In this document: piece by piece, positions 44,745 through 56,498 of the stretch
Layout: each line of letters begins with the position of its first letter
Numbering within the stretch: the first letter of the stretch is position 1
Origin: Ophiodon elongatus
Lineage: Eukaryota; Chordata; Actinopteri; Perciformes; Hexagrammidae
Reading direction: 5' to 3'
NCBI GenBank assembly: GCA_016806645.1
Contig: JACSYO010002158.1
Coordinates: 1,085,748 to 1,149,747 of the forward strand
Length of the DNA stretch: 64,000 nt
Position numbers and translations under genes: made by a program
The notes under the pieces: generated by a model
The model's database searches: none
Told to the model about the DNA's origin: nothing
What the model saw: only the letters and a program-made list of their open reading frames with translations

Positions 44745-47700
44745 CTGAGAGCACAGAGACATGCTGTATGGAAACCCAACGTATTAATAAAGGCTCCTAC
44801 CTCGCTATATTATTATAATGAGTGTACCTTGTATTGCTGTCAAGTGATTTCGCGACTCACACTTCTTACATGTGTGCATATTACTCTGCTGCCGCCCGCT
44901 ATGTCTCCTGTTAGAGCGCCAACGAGAAAACCACTCCTCAAACCAGCGTGTTCCAATAACCGGTGGACTCACAAGTTAAGAAGACGGAGCTTATGTGGAA
45001 GCCATGACAACCTGTTTCCAAAGAGTGATTTATTCCATCAACTGTTTCCCTAATAAAAATGTTCTTCTTTAAATAGGCTTGTTTGTACTCAAAGAAAAAA
45101 AAAATGGTGAGATGAAAGGTACAGGAAAGAAAGAATCTAATGTACATGTTAATCTGCTTTTTTTTTCAGACATATGGTTGATTTTTTCTTTCTTTCTTTC
45201 ACAAACAGTACATGTTTGTGAAGAGTAGCCTTACCTGATAATTCCCAGAAACAATTGGCACACAAATGATTACAATTACTCTGGTGGTTAACAATACCCA
45301 GTGCATTAGCATTGAGTTTTTCCACATCTGTGATAAAAGCTTTATGTGTTGTCACAATACAACCGAGGATAACATGTTTACGTCTCCCAAGAGCGGATGT
45401 TTTAGTTGCATTTGTGATGTTGGATATTTAAAGTTATAATCTCAAAAAGACTCGGTCAGTCTTCATACTTTGGATAAAGATAGACAGACATGATTAATAA
45501 ACATATTGGGCCGAGAACATTTTAGTATTCTTATCCTCAATCCCACTTACCTTATTTTTCTGTCTGAGTTACCGTATTCTCATTACTGCACATACATGTC
45601 ATATATTTCTCTCTTCAGTCTGATGAACATCACCTGTTCATGAGTAGGGGCACGTTCACCAGTTTTGGTCATTATCATAATCGATGCGACCGAATGAGTT
45701 TTACTCACATGAATTTAAAACCTTGAGTAAAAAAAATTATAATAAAAAAAAAAGAAAAACACTGTCTGGCCTTCACCAACCAGTCCATGTCTGCCCAGAT
45801 TGTCGTCACAATATCATTCTATCCTCTTAGACATAAGAATTATTGTGCTATGGCCAAAAACATGTTTTTGTGAGGTCACAGGGACCTTTGACCTCCAAAC
45901 TCTAACCAGTTCATCCCTCAGTTCAGATGAACGTTTGTGACTGCAGAGTTTTACAACCGGCTTTGGGAAAGTCGAAGAAAATAAAAAAAAACGTTTTTAA
46001 TGGTTGAAAATGGTTTTACATCAAGTCAGATGCTAAAAAAAAAGAAGAAGACAGTCTCGGGAACAAGACAGTAAAGGGAGATGGAGGAGAGAATATTATA
46101 CGCTAGGCGATGCTACACTGTCGGGAGCAGCTGAGGATGATCCCCTGGACGGCGACTCGCTTAAAGACCCAGAAACAGCTGTATGAAACAGCTGCGTGAA
46201 ACGGGAGCGAGAGAGTTTTCTTAACAACTACTGGACTGTATAATTCGCCATGCACACCTAAATATGCAAACAACATCATAAAATTGACCTTACTCGTGGG
46301 TGCGGGCCTGTTTTTATCTCTTTAGAGTACAACGACGGAGGCACGTTGGTCCCTTAAAGCTTTTCATTTTACTTTAAAACAACAGGATAGTAAACGTGTC
46401 GGGAAACAGGAGCTAATTTTACACCCGCTGCGCCAGCTGATTGATCATCAATGAGGTTGATGGTGCCACATGCACAGTGGTTGTCTGCAGGATTACACGT
46501 TACAAGATACTGTATACACTAGGACATATTATTTAGTTCTTTACAAGGCTCAGGACCAGAGACGGTTTCAGGCAAAAACAAAAGCTTTGGCTTCGGTAAT
46601 ATCTGATTCACGGCTCAACCGTCTTGTATCATGTTCGAAAAAAGAAAAAAAAAAGCCTGCTAATGGCTAGATCCTTGTCTGCTGAGTCATGCAGTGAGTC
46701 TGCACATGGCAGCTCTGTCCTCGCTGCCTTTCGAGCACACACGTCTGCGCGATCCAACCAGGTTGAATAAGCTGCTGCTGACTATTCAGGACAAATGAAT
46801 AGACTCACATGTGATTTAGAATAATGCCGTTGTGGTGCAGAATAATCCCCGTTGTAATAATGAAAAATAAAAAAAATTGTCTCAATGAGTTATTGTATTC
46901 ATGAAATTCAGAATAAAGCTGTTGTATTTCCCAAAGTCCTGATGCACTCATGCATTTGTCCGCCTGCCCCCCCCCCCCCCACCCCTCCGCCCCCATTCTC
47001 AACACAGAGCAATTGCGGTCAGTGTTGTGGATGTGAAGCTGAACCTAAAGCAGTTATTTTCTTTCATGCAAAAGAAATTTAATGACAAAACCAAAAGAAA
47101 AAGCCGGTGCATTTCTGACATAGTGACTGTGTGGCAGTGAATTGAACGGTTTGGTAAAGGACACACATTTCAGTGGCATATTAGAGGCAAGGTAATGTTC
47201 CTGATGGTATTATTAAAATGGTTAGCCTGCACTCAAGGTAGAGCAAGCAGTGTGTTATAGTATTCAAAATCCTTCTTTTATTTATTTTTTGGAAATAGGT
47301 GTTTGTGAACATTTTTGGGAACTTTGAAGCAAATTTAAGTGTGACATAAGTGTGATTATTCAGTTTTAGGCACCTTTTCTGTTGCTATATATTTGATGTG
47401 CGTCTATTGTTCGAGATTCGAAGGTGTAAGCGAGAGACAGGTAACTGCGAGCAGACTGTGTATTGCGGAAGCCGGCGAATGCTCAGCTGAGATGTTGTAC
47501 TTTGTATCACAACAACTTTTTACTTTATTAAATACACTTTATTATAACTGTTCGATCCACGACGTCCTTTGTTCATCCGGAGCTTTTTCGAAGAACTTAA
47601 CAGGCTCTAAAGAGCCTTTTGATGGTGCTGAATATGAAAAGACTTTCATTTTGGTAGAGTGCTGACAAAACTGCTTTTACTTAAGTGGTACTAATCTACG

Positions 47701-49541
47701 TTGGGATGGCTGGCCCAGAACAGGTTTCAACCAGTCTGGGTGCGGTGCTCATTAATTACAGTCCAATTAGTAACTTGACACGCAATAATTGAGTTGAGAG
47801 ACAATGTCTACAGCTAATCTCTGTAAACAGATATCTGCATATAAATGTTGATTAAAAGCTAAATTATTGTCAGTAGATGGCCGGTGGGTTCAGAGTTTGC
47901 GTTTTGGCCAATGCGTTCCTCGGAACAGAAACCAATACTAAACTCTTGTCCCGTTGCCTAAAGATTCTGCATTCGTATGAAGACATCCGTTCAAAGATTA
48001 TGATGTCCTTAGCTCGGCGTGAGGTTGAAGTTTTTAGGCTGGGTTAAAACAAAGCCTCTAAAAATAGCAGCACTGTCTGCCGTTTTGATATTTAAGAGAG
48101 ACAAGAACAGTGAGGCAGTGGTTACGTATGAGTCCTTGGAGGTGAGGAGCTCTAAGCGGTCCACAGTCAAATGAAGATTAGCTTAATTTTACTCTAATTT
48201 AATTCACTTCCAAAGAGCCTGAGCAGAGAATGTCAAAGGAGGGCCATTGCAATAATTCGTCTCCCTCTCACTGCTATTGTCTCCCTTTGCACTTTACATT
48301 GCAGAGAGTTCTGCATTACTAAATCACCAACGGACATCTTCTCCATTCGGGTGCCTAATAATACTATCAAATAGGCCTGCACGGGGCTATTTGGATTCCA
48401 TGACATGATATGGTTTTGGAACTTCAGCTAGAAGGTTACAATGGATATAAATGTGATTATGTTAATTGTTCACAACAATGTCAGGAATCACTAATTTATT
48501 TGGCTGAATAAGAACATTCAGTTGTAATGTTTGGCACTGTCAAACGATCATTAGTCCAAGGTCGGGGAGCTCAGCAGCTCAACTAGCAGCAAAACTTTAC
48601 TCTAGCGACACCTTGTTCCTTGCATCTCATTTACTAAAGCAAAAAACTAAACCTTTGGACAGGGCAGCGCCAGATCACAGATGGTGAGGTCCAACACGAC
48701 CTCACCTCGACCTCTATATCTTAAGATGAGGTGGAATAGTAACCAAATCATTTTGGGCATTTTGGCATTCCCAGTTCTTTGAAAATCAGGAAAGTGACAT
48801 TTCATCGACACATTCACTAGTACTGTATACCAAAGACAACATATCAGTTTTTCCATCCCGACTGGATTCAATTTGCATGATGTATCTTGATGCCTCTACA
48901 CTGTATTCGAGAAGCATTCAGGTTGTGTGCAAAACACCATTTCCTATTCAGAATGCAGCTGCCGAACCCAGATTCTGTGTCAAACTGAGGCCAGAGGTGT
49001 GGGCGGATGTTCAGTAAGTGTAAAGTGAAGAGTCAACACATGAGTGTTGAGTTCAGCAACAGAAACAGTATTCTTTTTTGCCTCATCCAAAAACACATTC
49101 AGGCTTGTGTCCTCTCCTTTGAAAGTGATATTTGTGCTTACATATTATATTACATTATATAAGATATATAATGTAATATATTACATTATATTAGGACATA
49201 AAGAAAAATGTACATAATCACAGCTGAAATGCAATTGAACTCTTTTCATTGACAGCTCTAGATAATCACAAACAAAAGAGTTACGTGAGCAGCGCATCTT
49301 AGCCAATGTGGGTGTTAAAATGACAAATTAAGCCGTTCACATGAATGGCGCATTTAAATTGTTAGCCAACATCTATTTAAATACCTTAATGCGAGTCAAC
49401 GTTTCTCGATTTTAGTGGTGAAACAGAGTGTGTGAGGGCTTTGTCGTCTGCCAGTACAGCTGGGCGTGAGCACACGTGGAGCTGATTTGCTAAATAGCTA
49501 GATAAATGGTGGTTGGTGTCTAAATAGGTGAAGCGTCCAAC
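44745..49541 (-). other. Intron between exons 1 and 2 (4.8 kb)
   Basis: No gene or clear transposon was recognised. 45560-46660 has A-rich runs. 46968-46981 is a C run. 47720-48330 is rich in TAAT/ATTA words without simple repeats and may be regulatory. 49147-49190 has a short perfect palindrome. Open frames such as 47393-47665 have no domain. Confidence 0.65.
49147..49179. repeat. Perfect 14-bp AT-rich inverted repeat
   Basis: ATATTACATTATAT and its exact complement ATATAATGTAATAT are separated by AAGAT, followed at once by a further TTACATTATATT. It could form a small cruciform or hairpin. Confidence 0.8.
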
Positions 49542-49669
49542 CTTGCTGTTGCTGCGGACATCCAGCCGATGCCACCGTCTGTCTGCCACGTTCACGTTGC
49601 CTGGCAACTGTAGCACCACTATGCCAGAGCCATGGTTGATTTTCAAGGTGGGGGTCCCATCTATTAGCT
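49542..49669 (-). CDS. Type III classical cadherin exon 1 of 8 visible: laminin G domain 1, first part
   Basis: This exon encodes about 42 residues starting ELIDGTPTLKINHGSG and ending RRWHRLDVRSNSK. That is the middle of a laminin G fold, where the pattern W-H-R-hydrophobic marks a core strand. The acceptor is a CT-rich tract ending CTATCCAG at 49670-49677. The donor is AAG|GTTGG at 49541, which has GT but is weaker than usual. Entry phase is 1 and exit phase is 0, and the exit matches the next exon. The preceding exon should supply the first base of a Glu codon and the first half of the domain. I could not find it between 49670 and 64000, so it is probably outside the window. In insect DN-cadherins this domain lies between the cadherin repeats and the membrane and is part of the conserved proximal module. 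The call rests on domain pattern and splice continuity. Confidence 0.85.
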
Positions 49670-52098
49670 CTGGATAGAGAGAGAGAGACAGAAAGAGACA
49701 GACAGACAGGGTTGGTGAGATTACATGGAAATTATTAGACTTTAGAAATATTGAGCTTTCAGAGACGCTGTCAAAGGTTTTGGTTTGAAGCTGTTGACAA
49801 GGAATATTCGCTGCTGGTATTGACATCTCTAAAATGGCATTGAAAACCTTTGTGACTAAATGATACATGCCAAAGAGTTAAGTAGTGCCTTAAGCGACAT
49901 ATCATTGAGTGTGCAGTAGCAGTGTGGTATATAACTTGCCAGATATCATCTCTGAATATTAGCTTTAATGAGGATTATTGCACAGAGCTTGCTGTGATGC
50001 AGTTTTTTTTCCCGTCACATCTCATGGCAGTCAACAAACATCAGACAAAAGTTATTACATTCTATTTTCTGACTTACTCAAATGGCAAATTAAAAATTAA
50101 TGAAGTGGTTAAGACTGCTTGTGTGCTCGGCATCATATGTAAGGGAATTATGGGAACGTATGTCTGCCAACCAGCAGTGGCAATCCATCATCGTGCATGC
50201 TGAACTTCAGAAGTTCATTCAGACACATAACTCTGATCACTAAGGATCCTGGTGTCTATACTGGGACTGGGACTGGACTATACTGGTATCACGCCACAGT
50301 AGCTTGTATTTAGAGACCACTCAATAAGGTATCAACCGAAATAGCCCAGTACTAAGTAGTATCAAGACTTCTCCCTGTCATAAAATAAAGATTTTGGTAT
50401 TTTTGTATGTAAAAAAAACAAAAACTATTTGTATGGTTTTGCTCGCAGCTAATCAACGCAAGCGTTCTTCGATTCAACGCAACGTGTGATTGGCCCACTT
50501 CCTCAGCAGACACAACCCATAGAAACGGAATTGCCTGCCTGCACACGGCTCTGAACGGTGCTAACAGCGACAACATCCACAACACTTCTGACAAAGCAAA
50601 TAGTTTTAACCAGGGAGGGAACCGCAGGGTGGCTGTTACGCTTCCGCGACAAAGTATCAAGTATCAAGTGTTTTGTTTCCGTTGAGTGAAGTGTGTTTCG
50701 ATGATCAGTGAGTTCAATTTACTGTTGTCTGACTGGTGTGTTGTGGCTTAGAGGAGCACAAATGAATTGTATGTTTGTACGTTAATTAATTATAATAATT
50801 GTCTAAAGTCATGTGGATTTCATTTAATATAGAGTATATTCACTTCCACGCGCGTCAGCATCGCAATGTAAACAAAGAGAAAATTAGCGAATCCTCCCAG
50901 GTGTCATGTTTCCATCTCTGCCAACCTTTGCCACCACAAAGACAAAAGAAATATGTTAATGTTTTTTGTCCAGTGGGAAAACGGCTTTAATTTCAATTTC
51001 TGGTCTTGAAATAAAAATGAAATTAAACAGGGTCTCCTCTATAGTGTGTCCTCTACTGGTCTCCACAGAGTGCTCAAATATTCTTCTGGGTCTATTTCAT
51101 GAAGTCAAAAGGATAAAACTAATTGTAATTTATTTTGTCTCCGTTAGTGCCCATCTGCCACAGCTGCCTCATGCACACATCATTTAAGTTTACTGAAGTC
51201 TTCCCTAACACGACTATCGTCCAGCTGACCATTGAACTAAGGACTGATCCACCTTTTCATTCGTCCACACTATTTTCTGTGTCAGTGAGGGAAAAAAAGT
51301 AAACATTTGGAGTCAAATAGAGTGATATGTTTACATTCAATTCAAGAGATGTGGGGAAAAATGACAACTGTGACTGCAGTGACCGCCCAAAATGATATTG
51401 TATTTATGGAATTAGTATTTCTGTTATAAAATTAGGCTTACGTCAAAACTGCGCTAAGTCTCTTTTGGCTGTATTCAATTAAAAAGAATAATAAGCTGTC
51501 ACAGTTCATGTCCAATAGCTCCTTGTTCTTAATTTTCTCCGTAGTCACCCTGAAGCTACACTCCCACATACCCACTGTGTGAATTAGGGATTCAGTTCCC
51601 ACTAAGGCATTTGTACTTATGTTTAATTTTGAGGACTCCCCGTTGGCACTTAACTCCTAGTCTCACAAACTGAAACAGTTACAGTATACGCTAGAATTAT
51701 AATTAACACTGAGATACAACTCCTGAGCTCCGCCAACTTCTGCACGATGACACCCGTCTTGATGCTGGAGTCGGTAGAAGTTGGAAGTCAAAAGAGGCTG
51801 ACAAGAATCAAATTCCCTTCTTACGGCTCTTCACTCCACTGTGTGTCTGACTTCAGCTGAGCTTTCGTCATCCCTCTTGGTGCATCTCTCGCAATGTCAG
51901 TCTGTCTATCAGCGCTCTTTCATCTCCCGTCTCTCTCTTTTTTACCTCCTGCCGCGCTTCACTCTTTCATTAACTTTTTCACCGCAGCTGACAGTTTTAC
52001 ATTGTGCTGCCTTCAGAAAATTCACAAAAGCTTTCGACTGACATTTTGCTTTTGTGAAACCGCTGTTTTCTTTCATGTGTATTGGGATGCGTTGATTC

Positions 52099-52205
52099 TT
52101 AACCCTTGTGTTGTTATGAGGGTCAAAAATGACCCGCCATCATGTTTAACAGCAGAGAAAACCCCGAAATTGTATTTGTTCAACTTGACCCCTCACATGA
52201 CTTAA
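52099..52205. repeat. Fish repeat with GGGTCAAAAATGACCC palindrome
   Basis: TTAACCCTTGTGTTGTTATG is followed by the palindrome GGGTCAAAAATGACCC (52120-52135) and AACTTGACCCCTCACATGAC. This start (TTAA then CCCTTGTGTTG) is familiar from abundant fish repeats and resembles a piggyBac-type end at a TTAA site. The right end is unclear. Confidence 0.45.
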
Positions 52206-52319
52206 GTTCACAGACAAAAATAAAAATAACTCAGACAACATGAGCATTTTTACAAAGCACTATTCACTAATGGGGAATTCAGTCAAGGGAGGAGGGGGGT
52301 CATCTGCTTTTAATGTGCT

Positions 52320-53230
52320 GCAGATGACGTTAGTTACATATTGTAACTCTAGATTCTATGAGTATTGGCGTAGCCCACTAAGAGCTGTTGCTATTGAGTT
52401 AAATTCCCCGCGCATGAGCAGTGGTGAAGATTTATTTTGTTTGCACCCTTGTGCACTGCACAGGCCTCCCTTACATCCTCACTTCAGATATGTAAGTTAG
52501 AAAGTTAAGAGTTAGAATACATAACTAATGCTCTATATTGCATAGCAGAGTGATGTACTGTAGTAGTAGGGGCTCTAGCGCGCTGGATAGTGCGCACCAT
52601 TGCAAGGAGCAACCCTAACCTTACCAAGCGCTCCCATTCAGAGGGCCAGGACCACAGCCATTGGCCAATGTCTGGGAGGTTAAGGGTCACACCATCTAGC
52701 TGAGGCTGTGCATCTCTGCTATGTTTTCCCTGGGCCGTTTTCCCTGCCAGCAGCTGAACCACAGTCTGGTACCATGAAGTACTCATGCTTTCTGGTGCCA
52801 CCAGAATCATCTTTAGATTCCATTCCTGATGAGCGCTAAAAAGCAAGTAATTGGAGGACCTGGGAGATACGCATACAGGAGAGTTCTGGGGCCACTGGTC
52901 AGTGAGGGAAGGCATTCCGAGTGAAAACATGTGGGGATCTGTATTCCAAATCATAGTGCTCCCAACAGGGAGGAGGACAACCAGGTAAATAACCCGCGAA
53001 GGAGGGAGCTGAGCCAGCAGACTGGCCCGGGATGTAGGGGAAGTCGCAGGTAAAGATGTCCAGCTCTTCCGTCATCAGGGAATTCTGACGGTCTGCCCGG
53101 CTGCGGTCCACATCACCTTCAACACAAAGCGCCGAGAAGGCCGCAGCTCCTCCGCAGACAAGCGAGCACAGAGCTGGCAAGCGGCCTACGGGCGTACAAG
53201 GCTAGACAAGGGTGATCATAGCTGGGGCAG
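52320..53230 (-). mobile_element. DIRS-like retrotransposon fragment
   Basis: The minus-strand frame at 52954-52505 ends with LKMILVAPESMSTSWYQTVV, then QPQLDGVTLNLPDIGQWLWSWP, and a junction RTIQRARAPTTT. This order is the end of the RNase H region and the entry to the tyrosine recombinase in DIRS elements (MxLVAPxWxxxxWxxxL ... TIQxARAPST from memory). The recombinase itself is missing. It is followed by a terminal-type sequence at 52325-52500 (GACGTTAGTTACATATTGTA and TTCTATGAGTATTGGCGTAG). The upstream limit is uncertain. Confidence 0.6.
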
Positions 53231-53439
53231 CTTTCGCAGCTTAGATGAAGATCCAACCTGGGGATGTAGCCAATCCGGCAGCCGGTACACAACATATGTG
53301 ATGTGTTTTCTAATGCAAATTTTTGTTCTTCTTTATTTTAGGGGTTTAGCGAAGGCCGGTCGTTTTATTTTACCCCGAGGACAAGGGGAGTATACAGAAT
53401 GTTACAACTACACAATGTTTGCGAGCAATAATGTTACCA

Positions 53440-53880
53440 ACACCTTTTAAAATAATTTCATGCCGTTAATCTTCACCTTGAGCGAGAAGAAATTAGGTCT
53501 TGTTGAGTACACGAGATGCTGCTCCTCTCTAATTGCCTTGTCAAGGCTGGGATCTGCCGTTGTGATGAGGGCCCCATTCTTCATTACGCTGCCTCTCACA
53601 TAAGTAAAATTAAACATTTTATAAAAAACCAAAGCCCTGGCAATGAAGTTTTCAAGCCATAGTGACTCCAGGTTTGTTGTTACCCCCTCCTTTCTTCTCA
53701 ACTTTTCCTCAATTACCTGCGAGTTGATTTAGCCCGCTCCAGCTGCAAGATGAGTTGCTGCTGCACTTCAGGAATGGTCCAATTAATTTTAATATATTGG
53801 CCGGGGCCAGACAATTGACCAAAGCGAACAAAGTAAATTCAATATATCAGTTCAATCCAAGGCCTCCCTCCTTTGTTTAA
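53440..53880. promoter_or_regulatory. Motif-dense non-coding block (candidate conserved enhancer)
   Basis: Moderately GC sequence without simple repeats, carrying many homeodomain-type words (GTTAATC, TCTAATTGCC, AATTAATTTTAAT, ACAATTG) and Sox-type words (CTTTGTT, AACAAAG). Frames are open for up to 84 codons on the minus strand with no domain. The texture is that of conserved intronic enhancers of developmental adhesion genes; conservation cannot be tested here. Confidence 0.3.
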
Positions 53881-56330
53881 CTTATACTTTGTCCCCCACC
53901 CCCCCTCCCACATCTCAGTAACCTCATTCCCTCCCTCGTTTCATTTATTGTCCCGTCTGTGGGCCCCCTCACCGTTTCTTTTCTTCTTTATCTCACACTT
54001 CTCAATCTTTCAATTTCCATTCTACAGGCTGCCCCTTCCCCACCCTCAGGGGAATTTCCCTCTTCCTTGAACTCCAATGTATGCCAACGTTATCACCCCC
54101 AACCCTCTCTTTACACCCGCGCTGGTGCAGCCAGATATGTCGGAACTGGCAGCACACTCAGAGCCGCAAAGGACACCTTCATAAGTCGGACAAAACATCC
54201 CTTTCCACAGATGTGCTTACAAATGTAAATGTGCAAATGCGTGGACACGTGTGCAAAGTGTAGGCGTGTGCAGAAAAGTGTACGCACACATTCAAGCACC
54301 TAAAACCAGTTAAAAGGCAGATTGACCAGCTGATAGTCTGGCGCGGCTGCAGAGCCTGCTTGTCGTGATTGAAGTGACATTTTCACCCAAGAGATGAAGA
54401 CTGACTTCAGAGTTCTTGGGGGAGAGGAGGGACGAAATGAAGCAGCGAGAAGAGGAAGAAAAAGAAAAAAAAAGCAAGGAGGGAAGCAACACTGAGCTGT
54501 AGGAGTCAAAAGTAAGGTAGGACGAAAAAAAAAAGGTGGAGAAGAGAGGGAAACGGGAAAACAAGGTAAGGGTAGAGGAGGAGAGAAAAGAGTGGAGCCT
54601 AACAGAGGAGAGATTACGAGTGAGTGTGATTGAGCACAAAACTGGGATGAAGGCCAAGTTACAATACGGCAGATGAGAAGTGGGATGATGGACTGTGAGG
54701 TAAATAGATGAGAAATGAACAATGCAGACGAGGCGAAAGAGAGAAACAGAAGGTGATGAGTAGAGAAGAACATGATTATGGATCAAAGGAAGGACAAATA
54801 AGAAGCAGATGGAGGAGGCAAAGGAGGAGAGAATCTGAGTTTGAGTGTGCTGCAGTCCTCTGACCTCATCAAAGCAGAAGAATCAAGTGTTTTCTTTGAT
54901 TTATTCACTTTTATATCATTTTTGTTAATGAGCTAAATAGGCTTGCAGCAAAAGTGTGAGTTTAAATGTTTTTTTGCAACTAGGAATATTGTGAAACCAA
55001 ATTATTACAAATATCTGGCACAGGCAGAAACGGACACATATTATTTAATTTGTTTACCAAGGGCTGTGTTTGTATTATCCAGAAACCATGAGATTGGGTA
55101 CTGAAAGCAAGAGATATCATTCCTGTTAGTTATAATCGAATAAACAGTCACCAATATGATTATTGTTAGCTCCTTCACCTGTGCTATGTCCAATTCATTG
55201 GATGCAGAGTGATCATATTAGCACATGGCTGAACAAATGTTAAAGGAACCCTGTGAGAGAGAGCGTTAAAAAAAGACTAAAACCAGCCTGAACAAGCCTG
55301 TGTGCCAAGGAACTATTCTCTCACCAGAGTTGGAGAAAACAAACAAACAAACAAACAAACAAAAGGAGATCTGCTGTTCAAACATTTGATTGAGGTTTGA
55401 GCTCTGGGAGAAAGTTGGTGGGCTGCCGTCACCTGAGATGCACCAATCTGATCTGTTGGGTCCGCATCGGGCCTGATACTGACCCTATCGACCAGATCTG
55501 GTATCAGGCAGACATGACTGATCACCACCAGGAAATGTTTTGGTCCATTCGGTTGTGCTCCGTTCATTGGCAGCTGTAGGATCATTTTGGTGTGGTATAC
55601 TACGGCCGCTAATCCTCACTAACATGCATGTGCTTCAAAATAAATGCTTTTCTAATGTGAAGGTAGAGGTAGTCCTTTGATGTGAAACCCAGCATTGACC
55701 ATGACATGTAAAAGATAAATTGACGATTAAACATTTTGTAACTACCGTTAAAAACACTTCAAAGGAGCTTTGTAACATTGGTTGTATGAAATAATTGGAC
55801 GTAACCACCATGACGTCACCCATTGGTCTGTGGAATACCGCTTTGAAGACTCACGTTTGGCATTTTGGTCATCTTGTTTTTTTCGGAAGCAGAAAAGACC
55901 ATATTTAGATGAGAGGGTGGAGCTGGGGAGGAGCGAGGCTCTAATTAGCCTGGTTAGCAAGGTGCACCAGGAATGCATGGTCAATGGGATGCATATTTTG
56001 GATCGCGCAAAACAGGCTAACAACAAAATGTAATGTTACCGGAGAAAATAAATAACCAACTCTTTAGTGTGCTTTCATAGACACGGGTTGTTTGTTTGGT
56101 CCGAATCAGAGTAAGTTGATACTTTTGGTTAGTTTTCTGTTTGAACTGGTTCAGTTTCACAGTGCACAAATTAACGCAGCCCAAATAAAAAACTTAATTT
56201 GCTGAGGTGTGTGTACGAAGGAGCAGGGACAACGTTTTGCCTCAGCACTGACACGCAAATCCCTTTATTGTCGCCGTGGTAACGAACCACTACGTGTGAA
56301 GCAGAACAAATGGTTTCGAGGTATACGAAG

Positions 56331-56498
56331 AACTTAAACTTAAACTTAAACTTAAACTTAAACTTAAACTTTATTTCAACCGTAATAAAGCAACATGGGG
56401 TTCAGTGTCTCGCTCAACACTTCGACCTGTGAACTGGGATAGAACCGGCTACCTTGTGGTACAGGACGACCACCCTACCCAATGAGCCACAGCCGCCC
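56331..56498 (-). mobile_element. tRNA-derived SINE, different subfamily, with AACTTA hexamer tail
   Basis: On the minus strand it starts GGGCGGCTGTGGCTCATTGG (A-box-like TGGCTCATTGG), with a B-box-like GGTTCTATCCC and a shortened body. Its 3' end runs into about seven hexamers of AACTTA/TAAGTT (56331-56370), which look like the SINE's own tail repeat. The body differs from the copies at 4.5, 9.1 and 12.7 kb. Confidence 0.7.

Noticed and set aside
1965..49669. FAT4 or CELSR identity for the cadherin gene
   Set aside because: Both have laminin G and EGF domains near the membrane, but CELSR has further domains and seven helices, and the CVDLWRVHEC segment plus the single EGF between laminin G domains fit type III classical cadherins better.
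54300..54786. Two overlapping minus-strand frames of about 157 codons
   Set aside because: Both are Ser/Phe/Leu/Pro-rich products of a purine-rich plus strand; overlapping equal frames point to composition, not coding.
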